From assembly GCA_038380435.1 (NCBI GenBank), contig JAWZYU010000013.1, forward strand, positions 68,342,446 through 68,406,445: a DNA stretch of 64,000 bases, in the 5' to 3' direction. The position numbers and the translations under genes were made by a program. Source of the stretch: Ryuthela nishihirai (taxonomy: Eukaryota; Arthropoda; Arachnida; Araneae; Heptathelidae). Under the pieces are notes generated by a model. It was not told where the DNA came from, did no database searches, and saw only the letters and a list, made by a program, of their open reading frames with translations. Each line of letters opens with the position of its first letter. Position 1 is the stretch's first letter. Positions 1 to 12,249 of the stretch are shown piece by piece.

Positions 1-273
1 ACTGAACTTGAAACACAATCTATAAACACTAAGCAGAAAGACGCAAATGGAATAATCACAAAATTTGGGGCAGATCGGCCACATATCTGCCGAATTAATT
101 AGGTACCCTAACTACTAGCCCATCCTGATCTAGTGATTAGCTTACCTGACTACTAAACCAGTGGGCATGTTCCTGTTTATGTGTACGTATATTGTATCAG
201 AAACCATGACAAGCCCAATAGAGATTCTAGGTTATCTTCGTCCTTTTTGTAAGGGAGAACCTTGTTCCCTTTT

Positions 274-575
274 AAAGAAAAAAATTATCATCATCATCAT
301 CATCATCATAATCCTCAAGCAGGCATGGGCTACGGATGTCCAACCAGAATGAAGAAGATTCATAAAGAGTAACACATTAAAACCGTCTGGAAGAATAAAT
401 AGGAAAATTACAAAATAAAATTAAAAATCGTAGCCCATAGCTGCTTGAGGTGAAAAAAATTATCATCATCATCATCATCATGATCCTTCTTGATGAAGAA
501 GGTTTATAAAGAGTAGCACATTAAAGCCGTCTGGGAGAATAAATAGAAAAATTGCAAAATAAAATAAAAAACTTT
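274..575. repeat. Compound repeat with two RTE-like LINE 3' ends in opposite orientation
   Basis: A CAT-repeat run at 286-310 is followed by CCTCAAGCAGGCATGGGC (from 313), the antisense form of the 3' end of the RTE-like LINEs seen elsewhere in the window. At 429-450 the same 3'-end motif appears in sense (CCCATAGCTGCTTGAGG) followed by an ATC run at 463-485. An imperfect direct repeat of about 80 bp lies at 349-428 and 493-572. The A-rich stretch plus CAT run also precedes each copy, so the block reads as a local duplication of about 150 bp with LINE tails inside it. No coding sequence is present. Confidence 0.6.
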
Positions 576-1657
576 AATTTTTCGGAGCAGACTTTCTTCA
601 ACTGATGAATCCGCATGAACCTTGAATTGCTTAGTTACTTAAATTTTATTCACATTACCTTACGATTGAAATAATTTCCAAAAAAAATAACTTCTTTATA
701 ATTTCTAATAATTGCACATTTCAACACCAGAGTCTCGTTTTTCTTAACACGGTTCATTTCCATTTTTTCCCGCTCTTCACTAAAGCTGCTGTGTGATCGA
801 TAAAAGTTCCCATCATTAGATCTTATCCTCATGTTCTTAATACTACGCTGCTAAAGTTCCTCTCACGTCATCGCCACATTTCTGAAATGCAATCTGAAAA
901 GCGTCGCTAACATAATTCGTTGGGCAGTTTCCTACAAAATTTTCGGGAAAACTGGCTATGTTTCGCGAAAGATAAGACAGAAAAAAATGCACATTACTGA
1001 CACTTCAGCTCAGTGTATGTTATTATGATGCTTAAAGGTGACTTGAGAAAATTTATGAACATAGTTAACTTGGCCAGAGATAAGCAATAAATACAGAGAT
1101 CCGGGAAAAGATGAGATATACTTTCGGAGTAAATTGCATGTTCTTAATGATATAGAAACAATGAAAAATATATTTGTGCAATATGATTAAAGAAAATTTA
1201 ATGAGAAAGTCAGTATTTTGTAACGTGTAGCTTATCTTTCTTAACCTTAACGTTTAACTAATCAGTCTAGTATGTAAGCACTTGAAAAAAAAATACTTTA
1301 ATGTATTAAATCTGTTCAATTTGCCGGAATAATGTAACGTGAAAAATTCAAACGAGTTTTCTTTATTTTAAATTCCTTTGAATTATTCCATCACGCGTAA
1401 TTCTAAAATAATTTTAATTATTGTGAATTGTTTAATATTATGAAGATAAATTGTTTTCAAAGTGGCTCGTTTATTAGAATGAAAACCAATATACAATTTT
1501 ATTCTCTTCTGACTAGTTATCGATAGTCATCGATGATAATTCAGATTAAGTTTTGCAAAAAATGAAGAAGAATTTTGATTTTAGGTATGCGACATGTCTA
1601 AATAGTGGAGATCATTCTAGCCCATCTGGTGAATCTATTTTGTATATTACTTCAATT
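576..1657. other. A/T-rich DNA, nothing recognised
   Basis: Only short random ORFs occur here. No repeat family, RNA gene or conserved protein was recognised on either strand. Confidence 0.5.
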
Positions 1658-1938
1658 CAAGCTGGATCTAAGGCTGAGAGAGAGCAAGGGAGTCCTGACT
1701 CACCCTCTAAGAATGTTAGTACGTATTACTATTGATGCAATGGAGGCCCAAAACTATTTAACTTGTACATATTTCACTCATTTTTCATGATTTCTTTTAA
1801 CCTCTAAAACGAATGGGGAAATATTACACTGCAACAGAAATCCAGTCTCTTCTCCCCTCCGTCCTTCACTTTTACCTTATCCCGGCTCGTTTGCGTTGCT
1901 CTACTTCCTCTCCTAATTATTTTTTAGATCCAGACCTG
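1658..1938 (+). mobile_element. hAT-type MITE, family M1
   Basis: Non-autonomous element of about 281 bp. The right end (TTAGATCCAGACCTG) is an inverted form of the left end (CAAGCTGGATCTAAGG). The interior, with ACTTGTACATATTTCACTC, CTCTAAAACGAATGGGG and a C-rich stretch, is shared with copies near 5.8, 7.1 and 60.1 kb. The flanking 8-mers (CTTCAATT / TTTCAGTA) agree at only 5 of 8 positions, so this copy is old or its ends are slightly misplaced. It has no coding capacity. Confidence 0.6.
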
Positions 1939-2189
1939 TTTCAGTAACATATTTTACTAAGTATATGATATGACAAACTTAATTTATCCAGAAAATGTCG
2001 ACAAGGCCACCGTTTACAAGTCCAACATTCATTATTGTTTGTCTTGTGTACATAAACATACCAGGTTTGAAACTTTTTTCTCCAACGCTTTTCAAAACAA
2101 GCTCTGCAAACATAAACTGTAATACTCACACTTATGTAATCAAATGTTTTGTTCATTACATTTAATTCCATTAAAGTTACTGTATAAAC

Positions 2190-2398
2190 TAGAGGTTCTC
2201 AATGTGGGGTACGCGGTAAAAATGTTTTGGGTACACCGCGAGAGCTCAAAAGTCGCTAGATATATGTTATATATACATGCTTCATTTTATTCTCATTGTT
2301 ATACTATAACTATAGTTTTATCTATCTATACAAGGGGTATGCCAGTTACATATACATTTCCAGGGGGTACGTGAAGCATAAAAGTTTGAGAACCACTG
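2190..2398. mobile_element. hAT-type MITE, family M2
   Basis: A 209-bp element with terminal inverted repeats AGAGGTTCTCAA and TTGAGAACCACTG. Flanking 8-bp duplications are GTATAAAC (2182-2189) and GTATAACC (2399-2406), 7 of 8 identical, which fits hAT insertion. The left terminal CAG has become TAG. Subterminal GGTACGCGG and GGGGGTACGTG are a further inverted pair. Non-coding. Confidence 0.75.
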
Positions 2399-2587
2399 GT
2401 ATAACCGATTGTTTAAAAAATGATCAGATCAAAGCATACAATTTTCTATGTGAAAATGAAATGTTACAAAAATAATAACATTTCTTGGCTTATTCTCCAT
2501 AACAAATATAATTTTATACTTAAAGATTTTAAATATAAATTTGAATAGTTGAATTGGATTGTGTTATCTATGAGCTGTTCTTTTACT

Positions 2588-2845
2588 CACACAATGGACT
2601 AAATGGCCAGGTTATAAGGAATCCAAGGATTCAGAGAAGGTTGAGAAAGTGAACTGGGCAGCTGTTAAGCGACAGATCCAATACTCCCAAATGGACATCA
2701 AGCTTGTTCTTTAACGTGTACATTGTATGGCTCTCCTGCACACGCGATCATGGCTTAACGTGAAATCTAAGAAGGTGGCCTTTCTAAGCCTTCGTCACTT
2801 CTATTCTTCTCACCGAAGATAAGGAGAGGGTAAAATTTTGACAGA
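2588..2845 (-). mobile_element. tRNA-Thr-derived SINE, degenerate 3' part
   Basis: Antisense match to the SINE that is complete at 52218-52604. Landmarks in order are ACAATGGACTAAATGGCCAGG, TTCTTTAACGTG and TGGCTCTCCTGCACAC. The tRNA-like 5' part is absent and the copy is strongly diverged. Confidence 0.6.
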
Positions 2846-2886
2846 ATCGCATAGAAAATTATTCTTTGCCCTTTATATGAATGAAA

Positions 2887-3046
2887 GGTTGGGTTGGGTT
2901 GTTTTACCTCCGAGCCTATTCGTTTTTTCACACGATGGGCTAAATGGTCAGGTCATAAGGAACCCAAGGATTGAGTGAAGGATGGGGGAAGGGACTCATG
3001 GACAGAACTTAGGAGACTGTCAGTAGCTCGCCATCAGGGCGTAGAT
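2887..3046 (-). mobile_element. tRNA-Thr-derived SINE, 3' fragment
   Basis: Starts with the complement of the SINE tail (GGTTGGGTTGGGTTG) and continues through CACGATGGGCTAAATGG and the region before the CATCCAGCGTG segment. It is a second antisense piece directly beside the fragment at 2588, so two insertions or a duplication are possible. Confidence 0.65.
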
Positions 3047-5394
3047 CCCACAAACATTTCTGTAATATTTTGTTGCAAATTTAAAATGGATCAGTACTGA
3101 GCGTGAATATAAATAAGTTTATTTTACAATACAAATTACAATACAATGTAAATAATTACAAAGGCATGGATGAAATAACTTATAAATAAATCAAATACTA
3201 TCGTACATAAAGTAATAACTTATTTCCTACACAACAGTTAAGATCAGTTCTGTCTGCTCGATCAAATCATTGCTTCTTCATTTTGATTGTCATGCCTCAT
3301 GGATATCTCTACTTTAGGCCTAAATAATCCTTTTATGTCACTGGATTTAATACTAATAAAACTAAACAACCACCTGCGCACTCACCACACAAAAATATAT
3401 CTTCTTTTTTTGTCTATCGTGCACTAACTAAGTCTATTTTATGCCTCCTTTCCGGAATCCATACTTTTACATTGTAGTTCTTTCATTCTTAATTTTTAGA
3501 TCGGTTCTATGTTCAAATTTGTTTGTTATATAAATCTCTCGCAGAAGCATAAACGAGCGTTCATTTCACGTTTATCATAAAGTCACTGTAGCACGTTCGT
3601 CTGTCGTAACAATATGTATATACTAAAACATTAAACTCCGAATTGGAACAAATAATGAAAAAAATATTTTACATTGGTATTCACTTTCAAGAATATCTTG
3701 CCCATTTTATTTCATTTCAATAGGCATTTAGTGAAGTAATACACACGAAACTGTCTTTCGCGTCACAATTATCAACGAGAAATATTACGAGAAAGTTTTA
3801 AGTTCCAACCCCATCCCAGAGATTAATTTCTCGAACCCTGAAATGAAATCCTGTGGTACGTGCCTGACATAAGCCACAATATATGTATATAGGAAAATTT
3901 TGTTACACTTATTTCCAATCCAATCCATGTTCCTTTTTTTCACCGAAGTGGGTTTAAGGTCGAAAATCGCGACTTCGCTCACTGGCATCTGAACCATCAC
4001 TTCCCCTGACTAGTTGGTTTCTCTGTATACAATATTATGCTGACCCCACCTATTTATAAATTCACGAGTCGCCACTGAAGACAGTAGATAACTTTGAATT
4101 TATTGCAATTATATTAATTTATTCCAAAAACAACTGCATGTTTTAAAAGTGTATGGAAATAATTACTTCAATATTCATTTAATATTTTGACAATTTTTAA
4201 AAACACATTGCTCCTCTGAAATGTTTCAACCTCCATACCTGTTTAAATAACGAAAGAATATTGTTGAAAATCGTTATTTGGAAAGTTAGAGATCATCGAA
4301 ATTAGCGTCCCATTGACATAACATGGGATGGGGTTAACACAGCTTAGGCGTGCCCCAAGCCAAAATAATTATAAAGTGCTCTATTTTTTAATTTTCATAA
4401 ATATGCGGGCTTAAATTTTTGTATGGAAAGAATGCAGCGAATGTAAAAGATATATTTATGAAACTGTACGTACAAACAAAAATATAATACTGAAAATTGA
4501 CAGCGGTCTCATAGATCATTTGCCTTTATTTTAGGGTATCTGTGTAGTTATGATTTGAAATGCGTTAGTTTCTTCCAAAATAGGACTCTTTAATCGTTAG
4601 GGTTGAATAATAAAAGGAAGAAAGTAACACTTAATTTAGCCCAAGGGAGCTTAAAGGTAACCAGAAGAACTTAATGGGCATATTGGGCTAACTTTAATGT
4701 GCCACCTTGGGTGTGGGATTTTGGAGTTTACCGACTCATTTCGAACAATGATTTTCATTTATTTGAGAGAGCTTTTAGCGCCAAATATATCGCTGCCTGC
4801 AACCAGTAGACATTTTGCGTTATGAATGAGCAGCGATCACTTTTAGCAGCTTCCGAGGGATGCTGTATATGCTTTTGACTGAGTATGACTCTATTGTGGG
4901 TGTGATTATGATGTTTGAAATATAATTTTCCTTATAATAAATTCCAAAGCAAAATATATATCAAAGTTTACACGTAAGCCAACAAGAACATTTTCTATAA
5001 CACTGCACTATTCCAGTTTAAAATTATTTTTTCCCAATATTAATAGTTATTTTTGGCGAAACTTCCGAGATCCAAGCAGATTCAAAATTTTGTTCTTCAA
5101 ACTGTTTTATACTATGCAACAGTTGCAATGTTTGATGTGTGCAGCTCGTTTCCATTAAGCTCTCGTTTGACATTGCAAATCAAACTTATCATTTTTCCTG
5201 TGCTTGTTGCTAGTCCGATATAAGCTGACGTACAAAGTCGTGCTTAACCTCGCACCATTTTTCAAGTCAAATTTTCCTCAAGCTTTTACAAGCACGGTTC
5301 ATAACTCTACTCATTAATGAGTGGTAGTGTTGAACCAACCCAACTCATTTTCACATTAACAGGATGATGCCTAAGATGATTGATGACGCATTAT
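3047..5394. other. A/T-rich DNA, nothing recognised
   Basis: No convincing gene, RNA or repeat. Open frames are short and without recognisable domains. Confidence 0.5.
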
Positions 5395-5462
5395 TATTCA
5401 CAAAATCATATTACAAAATTGTCAAGCACTGCGTGAATATCTGAAATCGAAAGATTAATCGT
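5395..5462 (+). repeat. 68-bp direct repeat, copy 1
   Basis: Begins TATTCACAAAATCA and ends AGATTAATCGT. It is repeated with few differences at 6211-6278, 816 bp downstream. The interval between the copies contains a hAT-type MITE. Confidence 0.8.
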
Positions 5463-5775
5463 ATACAGTATATATATATATATGCATAGAGAGTTCAAGC
5501 TCGTTAACACAGTAACCTTTTCAAAACAAATAATTATAAACTCCTTGTTGTAAGGGTATTCCTCAATTTTCCACACTATAATGAAAATTTTAAATGTTTC
5601 ATCGGTATTTCCTTATTTTCCTGTCTACTCGAGTCTCACCATCATCCATGTTACATAACTCCCATGGAAAGTAAGAGACTTGTTCGAGTAGGCTACAATT
5701 AAAAAAAAATACTAAAACATTTTCCAGCTCACCAGTTTCCATCAAATCTCTTTTCTCATTGTTGATGGTCACTAT

Positions 5776-6054
5776 CAGGGCCGAATCTAGGGGGAGCGGC
5801 CAAGGGACACATGCTCTCCCCCTCCCCTTTTTGAGAATGCTAGATGGGTAATGGAGGACAGGAATTATGAAACGTGCATATTTCATGCAATTTTCAACAA
5901 ATGTTTAAAAAGCTCTAAAACGAAGGAGGAAAATATCACAATGCAATGGAAATACAGTCTCTTTCCCCCCACCAGTGTTTATCTTTATCCGGCACTATTG
6001 CGTCGCTTACTTTCCCTCCCCCTCCCCCTTTATTTTTTTCTAGACCCAATCCTG
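5776..6054 (+). mobile_element. hAT-type MITE, family M1
   Basis: A 279-bp copy with ends CAGGGCCGAATCTAG and CTAGACCCAATCCTG, an imperfect inverted repeat. The flanking 8-mers are GTCACTAT (5768-5775) and GTCACCAT (6055-6062), 7 of 8 identical, so both boundaries are well supported. The interior matches copies at 1658 and 60094. C-rich and pyrimidine-rich stretches near both ends create chance ORFs that are not genes. Confidence 0.8.
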
Positions 6055-6210
6055 GTCACCATTCCACTATTAGCTTCATCGGTTGCGCTAATGGGACAGT
6101 TCATCCCTTTGCATCATTTGCGAAAAGAGAAAGATCACCATCACATTTTATACATCAATCTTTAGAAACAGAATCGTCAAGCGAACAAAAAAGATTCGAC
6201 TCTTCATTTT

Positions 6211-6278
6211 TATTCACAAAATCACGTTAAAAAATTCTGAAGCACTGCGTGAATATCTGAAATAGAAAGATTAATCGT
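6211..6278 (+). repeat. 68-bp direct repeat, copy 2
   Basis: Matches 5395-5462, including the shared core AGCACTGCGTGAATATCTGA. Confidence 0.8.
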
Positions 6279-7070
6279 TTTCGAATAATGATTCATATCG
6301 AAAATTAATCATTCCTAGTGTAAACAGGCTGAATATAAAAAATGTGAATTTAAGAGAAGTAGACTTAGTCGTCTTATTTTTGCTCTCCTCTGGCTAATAT
6401 TACGTAGATACCGCTGTTACCGTAATACATTGAGCAATATATTTATGGTAGATAAATATTAGAAGCAAAATATTTATCTGCACCGTCATTAATTTTGAAC
6501 TAATTTGGTGACAAAAACTAAAGCGAAACTTCTGTGATCCCAGAATGTATAAAGGTGGCATTTCGTGGATTCACTTAAACGTTTTCAAACATTAAACTGC
6601 GATTGATAAACATTGGGTAATACCGTAGTTCTTAAAAAGCATCCTTTATAAATTGATAACCTGATGTGGGTTTACGTTTCAACGGAAAAGTTGAGCATCG
6701 ATTATCAACAGAGTGAAAATGCACATCCCTTATCTGTCATTAATGCACATTACAAGTCAAGTAGAGCAAATGAGATTTAATCCACATTCTCTACATATAA
6801 ATTCCTTAAACAGATATGGGATACAAAGGTCTCTCTGGACTTTATAATTCAGTTCTCGAATTATGTGTACACTAGGACAGAATTCTTGCATTTGACCACT
6901 GCGAGACATGTCTCGCAAGGTCATTTTTGACATTCTAATATTAACAAATAATTCTGGTTCTTAATATTTCTGAATAATCTGTCTGAGTGAATAAATTTAG
7001 TCTCTTATATTCCTACGATTTCTGAATCCATGCAATTCATTTCGAATTTGTCCAGAAAATAATGCATGTA
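6279..7070. other. A/T-rich DNA, nothing recognised
   Basis: No supported feature was seen on either strand. Confidence 0.5.
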
Positions 7071-7251
7071 CAGTCTTGGATATGGGGGAAAAAAAAAACA
7101 AAGGAGAGACTGGAGGGAATGTAACCTGACTGAGCCAGAAAAAAAAAGTGGGGGGGGGAGGAAAGACTGGAATTCCATTGCAATGTAACATTTTTCTCCT
7201 GCATTTTAGAGGTCTCAAAACATTTTCTTGAAAAGTGAGTGAAATGTGTAT
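7071..7251 (-). mobile_element. hAT-type MITE, family M1, truncated
   Basis: The left end CAGTCTTGGATATGG corresponds to the right end of the M1 family in reverse. The complement of 7165-7251 matches the M1 interior (CATTTCACTC, CCTCTAAAA, GGAATTCCAGTCTTT). The second terminus is not recognisable. Confidence 0.55.
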
Positions 7252-8756
7252 AATTTTAATAATTTTTGACTAAATTAATAGCGCTGTAATTGTATATAGA
7301 TTACAGGTATGCAACGCTTTACCAAACAGAAATTATATTGATGCTTTTGTAAAAGCCGTAACAAAATCGATCAACGTTTTGGAAATATGAATACTTTTTC
7401 CGAGATTCATTATGCATAGCAATCATACCTTCTCGTATAGAAAATATTCAATATTTTAGTCAGCCATATCGAAACAGAACAATCTTCAGCTCTCGACATT
7501 TAACCACTTAGGCATTTTTTGAAAAATTTCATTCTAAATTGCAGTGCCCATGGCTGACTGTGATAAAACTGTATGGCGATTAATACACTTTTGAAAGCAC
7601 GAATATTTTAGTTTTCATTTAAAAGCTACTCACTAGATGCCATAACCATAGATGGTTTAGAAACAATTGTACTTTCTCTATTTTGAACAGAAATATATTT
7701 CGTTTTAAGCTTTTTTTCATTTTCTTTGTGTAATGACAAACCAAAGATCAGCGCAGTTTAACAAGTTTCACTTCTCAGTGATGTTTTACGTTTGGTTTTG
7801 GACAAAAATTATTGATTTACAAAAGTGTTGACGAAGAAAGACAGCATTTGCTTAAAAATGTGTTGTTTGTTTTAAGACAGGAAAACAGAAGAGAAATTTT
7901 ATTGTAAATTCTGTAACGTCTGTCTGTGGCTCTATACTTCAAAACAAACCACGTGATATAGATAATTCAATATAAATAATTTCTTAAACTTTTTGTGCTA
8001 TCCTTTTTTTATTTTATGCAATGCATAGTAATGTAAAGTACAGTATAATTTACAAAAGTATGGATATTTAAATAATACTTTCTGTGAATTTTTTTTTAAT
8101 TCAATAATGTGTTTTACTAATGGTAGCCAAGAGAAAATTATTACTCACGAAAAAGCCGTTCAAACGTTTTTAAACAAAGGACATTATTAGATGAACTATT
8201 GCTTTGAAATATGCAATAAAAATGTGCATCTTTTGAAACGGAAATTTGATAATAAAACACTACAACGAAATTAATAAATCCTTATTTCCGTGATGACTTG
8301 TTTAGATTATGTTTTTTTTGCAAAGCAACTACAGGTGGAGATATAAGCTCAAAACTGAAGCAAGTAATTCATCTAGCATTATTAGAAAAAAAATTAGAGA
8401 ACCACATTTTCCAACGTATTCTTGAAATTCTCATCCCTCTTGTAAAAATCACCATACTAGTTATTTCTGTAAAACAAAGCATTTACTTCTTGCGTTGTTG
8501 GTTTTTCTCCGTTGTTAGTTATCTCGCATCAATCATTCACTCTATTGTGTTATTCAAATCTTTATTTATTGGTTTAAAATTAGCTATTAAAAACATTTCA
8601 TAAGTAGAGTCATATTCTTAAAGAACTTTGCTAACATTACTACTAAACTGTAACCCTACATCTTTTTGTGCTTCTCATGACCATAATCTGGAAAGGTATA
8701 TTTAAGATTAATTTCCGTTACTGACCTTCACATCCTAATAGAGACAGATTAAGATG
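7252..8756. other. A/T-rich DNA, nothing recognised
   Basis: The longest frame (101 codons, near 8298-8603) is A/T-driven and resembles no family I know. No repeat was identified. Confidence 0.5.
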
Positions 8757-9102
8757 AGCGGGAGTGGCTCAGTCGGGAGTTCGGTAGACTCGTAATCTGC
8801 AGTTCCCATGTGTGGCGGATTCCATGAGTCCCAACTGTGGCAGATTTCAGATTTATCTTCGCTAATCCCCACCCTGTACTCGATAAGAAAGGGAACATAA
8901 TTTGGCTTTGAAAGACAGTTGTTCCTTCAGATTGGACGTTAATTCGTGACACCGTGGACAGGTAAACCATACCATGTACACATTAAAAACATGCTGGATG
9001 ACATAAACAGGAGACTTCCAACATGTGTCTTGAGGGTTCCCTTCCTCAGCCCTCTATGTGCCCTTGGGGTTCTTGTGACCTGGTCATTTAGCCCAACACA
9101 CA
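8757..9102 (+). mobile_element. tRNA-Thr-derived SINE, nearly full length
   Basis: Opens with a degenerate tRNA-like head: GAGTGGCTCAGTCGG (box A region), CTCGTAA anticodon loop (CGT, threonine) and GAGTCCCAACTG (box B region). A conserved body follows (ATTTATCTTCGCTAA, TACACATTAAAAACATGCTGG) and then GTGACCTGGTCATTTAGCCC. It is clearly more diverged than the copies at 16913, 52218 and 53130. The 3' tail is lost and no target duplication is obvious. Confidence 0.75.
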
Positions 9103-10397
9103 CTGAAATCACCAGGGAAGGAGTAAATTACAACTACTAATATAAATCTTTTCGAAACCAAACTTTAAGGCCTAAAATTCAAGTTTCTATCATAGACTGT
9201 TTGTTATCTTGCCATTTAACGATGGAAATTGAAATTAATGGAAGATTCGGAAAATGCAAAAGATTATACAAGCAAACTTCGTTTAGGGCTACCTAAATTA
9301 ACGCTATTTTTTGTTTTTTTTCGTTAAGAAAAGCAAATTATTTAATTTTTTTATGAGTTTACCATTATTAGAGTAGTTGATAAGATATCGATTAATGTTA
9401 CATAAAACAAAAAATGCCCTATACTGATTAAACGCAATGCAAATAAATTTTTATGAAAGATAATACAAGATGCAATTTAAAATTTGAGTTAGAACGATTC
9501 TGATTTCGAAAGACCTTGTTGTGTAAATCGTGGGAGTATTAAATGCTATATCATCTTACACTTAAATTGCTAAAACAGAAAATCATAAAGCAATCAAAGT
9601 TAAATAATTTTCTAACAACCTCCTGTCGGTAACTTGTCACATATTCTTTCAAAGCTTTTGGATTTTATCAAATTTTCTCAGATTTAAATTTTGTTTCGAA
9701 TACAAATACAAAGGTGAACTGATTAAATAATAAACTTCAGAATTTTTAAATAAAGAAATTTGTGCAATTATACCAATCTAAGAGCCACTTATTTTCAGAC
9801 AGTGTTTTAAAATTAACAAACCATATACCCTTCGGAATACTATATAGTGTACAAGAGGCCTCGTTTAACGCTGTTCCACTTAACGATTGAATTTCAGAAG
9901 GCTTCCTGAGCTCTAAACGAGGTGTATCTGCATTCTATTATTACCTAGGCAAATAAAAAAAAATATCGGACATCTGTGGACCGTTTGGTTGATAACAAAG
10001 TGAATAGAATATCGTTGTTTTTAAACCAGGTAAATAACAAGAAATCTTTGTTTAATTGTACATTTAACTGTAGAATATGTTAATTAACCTACAATTAAAA
10101 AAATGAAATTAATAACGAAAGTTGGAAAATGATTCGAAGATTTCGATTCAAGTGGATCAGGTAAAAAGTGTAATCGAAACATTTTACAGGAAGAATTACG
10201 GAGGGCTTCAAAAAATTTCTTGACACGTGTCTGCAGATTTGCACTCGTACCTCCGTTTTGAACGTCCCTCGTAATTTCATGTGCAATCTTCCAGTTACAG
10301 TGAGTTTTTCGTTTTTTATCAAGATGAAACGAGCAGTTATATTAACAATTCTGCATTTAACTACAAATTGGGGTGAAATCTTAAAAGAAAGCTTAGA
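9103..10397. other. A/T-rich DNA, nothing recognised
   Basis: No gene or clear element. A small inverted pair (CCTCGTTTA at 9859-9867, TAAACGAGG at 9914-9922) could be the ends of a tiny MITE but is too short to call. Confidence 0.45.
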
Positions 10398-10747
10398 GGG
10401 TAGCTAGGCCTAAACTGGAAGGAGAGCTGTGTACCAATTACTAGTGATGATGCACACAACCGGCCAGGTCTGGCACCTAATGTCTGACCCCGCCTTCTCG
10501 TGGTGCAGGTCGTTAGTACCTTTCAAAAGAGATATTTTCTTTCCGAAGGGAACGGAAGGGGAGCGCTGCCAGTTCAGTATGGTCTACTGATCTGGTCATC
10601 AATGGCCACTTTTTTCTTTTTTTTCCAAACCTGATGAGGAGTGGTCAACTTCACAGGGTCATGGTGCTGACCATTTATACCTACTAGACTGGACTTGTTT
10701 ATGGATTTGAGTTTGATCATGGATCCTGGACTTGCTGCACTGGTGGG

Positions 10748-10932
10748 CCTCTGTTGAGGGAGAATCTGCCGCTGTGTTTTCTGTTTGCTTCTGGGTTGCC
10801 AGCCCTAAGTGAACAGAGGCATGGGATACCTTATATCCCACTCCTCTGTTGAGGGAGAATCTGCCGCTGTGTTTTCTGTTTGCTTCTGGGTTGCCAGCCC
10901 TAAGTGAACAGAGGCATGGGATACCTTATATC
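10748..10932 (+). repeat. 90-bp tandem duplication in LINE A 5' UTR
   Basis: A 90-bp unit starting CCTCTGTTGAGGGAGAATC lies at 10748-10837 and again at 10843-10932, with CCACT between. The copies look essentially identical. The corresponding part of copy B appears once and is diverged, so the duplication is private to copy A. Confidence 0.9.
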
Positions 10933-10937
10933 AGCTG

Positions 10938-11873
10938 ATGGATAATCCTAATCATAGGTCATCGCAGGTACCTGAACCTTACTTAGCTAGTTGGGCATCG
11001 TCAAGCCTAAACTGGAGTAATGTGTCTCAGGCAGGCCACATGGCTCTTGAAAAAGTCCACTTGAAAAGGTGGTGCCTAAAGTTCCTACCAGCATCGGTGA
11101 CTTCAGCCTTTAGCGTAGGAGGAACAGGTCTTTGCCCCATGCCTGCGATCAGGGGGCTGTTTGATATTTTTGCCCTACCAATCTCAATAAACCTAATGTC
11201 TTTAAAAATACTACTAATCATTTTCTCTCTGCAGGAACGTGGTACCGTGAGGACATTACATAGAGATTATTCTCTTGATGTCCTCATGCAGGAATTCCAG
11301 CGCCATAACCTAGATATTCTAGGCTTGCAAGAGATCAGATGGACAGGTAAAGGTGAGATACTTAAAAATAACTTTAAATTTCTCTAGTCCAGGGAGGATG
11401 GAAAGCATCACCAAGGCGTGGGTATGCTGCTCAGCAGACATGCTAGTGATGCTCTTCTAGGATATGACTGCATTAATGAAAGGTTTCTTACAGCAAAATT
11501 TCAGACAAGCATTAAAGACTTGAATGTTATCTGCTGTTATGCCCCCACTGAGGATGCTGATGAGGATGAGAAGGATAGGTTTTACGGACAACTTTAGGAT
11601 ATTTTGAATTCTGTCAAGAAAGGAGATATTACCCTTGTTCTAGGTGACTTCAATGCCAAAGTTGGTACTGACTCTGACCTTTGGGGAGGGGTGATTGGCC
11701 CTTTTGGTATTGGCAGCTGCAATGGCAATGGGCAACGTCACCTACAGGTAAGTAAACTGAATGGTTTCAGAATAACTAACACATATTACGTACATCGCGA
11801 CATACATAAGTACACATGGGTTTCACCCGATGGGCTGCATAAGAATATGATTGTTTATTATTGATTAACAGCA
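10938..11873 (+). pseudogene. LINE A endonuclease domain (APE type, broken)
   Basis: The apurinic-like endonuclease of a non-LTR retrotransposon nicks target DNA to prime reverse transcription. Visible motifs in order: VRTLHRDYSLDVL, LGLQEIRWTG with the catalytic Glu, CCYAPTEDADEDEKDRFY, GDFNAKVG, and HKYTWVSPDG. A GSDH motif follows just downstream at about 11913. A TAG at 11385-11387 and a TAG at 11595-11597 interrupt the frame; copy B has CAG (Gln) at the second site. The protein sequence before VRTLH is not recognisably conserved outside the copies here. It is a dead copy. Confidence 0.8.
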
Positions 11874-12249
11874 AATGGGCTAGTTCCGTTAGGAATACCA
11901 GGTCATATAGTGGAGCTGATATTGGATCGGACCATTGTCTTGTTAAAAGTGTCTTGCAACTTAAACTTAAAAAGTGTTGCGTAGGGTTAAAAACTTACCT
12001 TTAATACTGAAACTCTGAACGAACCAGTTATAGCCAAAGCTTACCATGATAGGTTACTTAGTCATTATGACAGTCATGGTGTGCTTACTGCTGAAGTTGA
12101 GGAAGAATGGGGTAATTTTAAACAGGCTTTTTTGGACACTAACAGTAAAAGAAAAGAAACTTCAGGAAGAACTTCAGGAATGTCCTTAATAAATACCCTA
12201 CTAGTCTTAATATAAAACATTACAGAGAACTTAATAAACGTGTAAAGGA

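Noticed and set aside
2887..2910. GGGTTGGGTTGGGTTG looked like telomere repeat
   Set aside because: It is only two or three units and occurs at the 3' tail of the SINE in other copies as well.
5851..6230. Two overlapping ORFs of about 100 codons
   Set aside because: They overlap the M1 MITE and low-complexity C/T-rich sequence and match no family.
8298..8603. 101-codon hydrophobic ORF
   Set aside because: A/T-rich sequence gives many Leu/Ile/Phe codons; no domain, no conservation evidence.
9856..9924. Small MITE with CCTCGTTTA/TAAACGAGG ends
   Set aside because: Arms are only about 9-12 bp and the target site is unclear.
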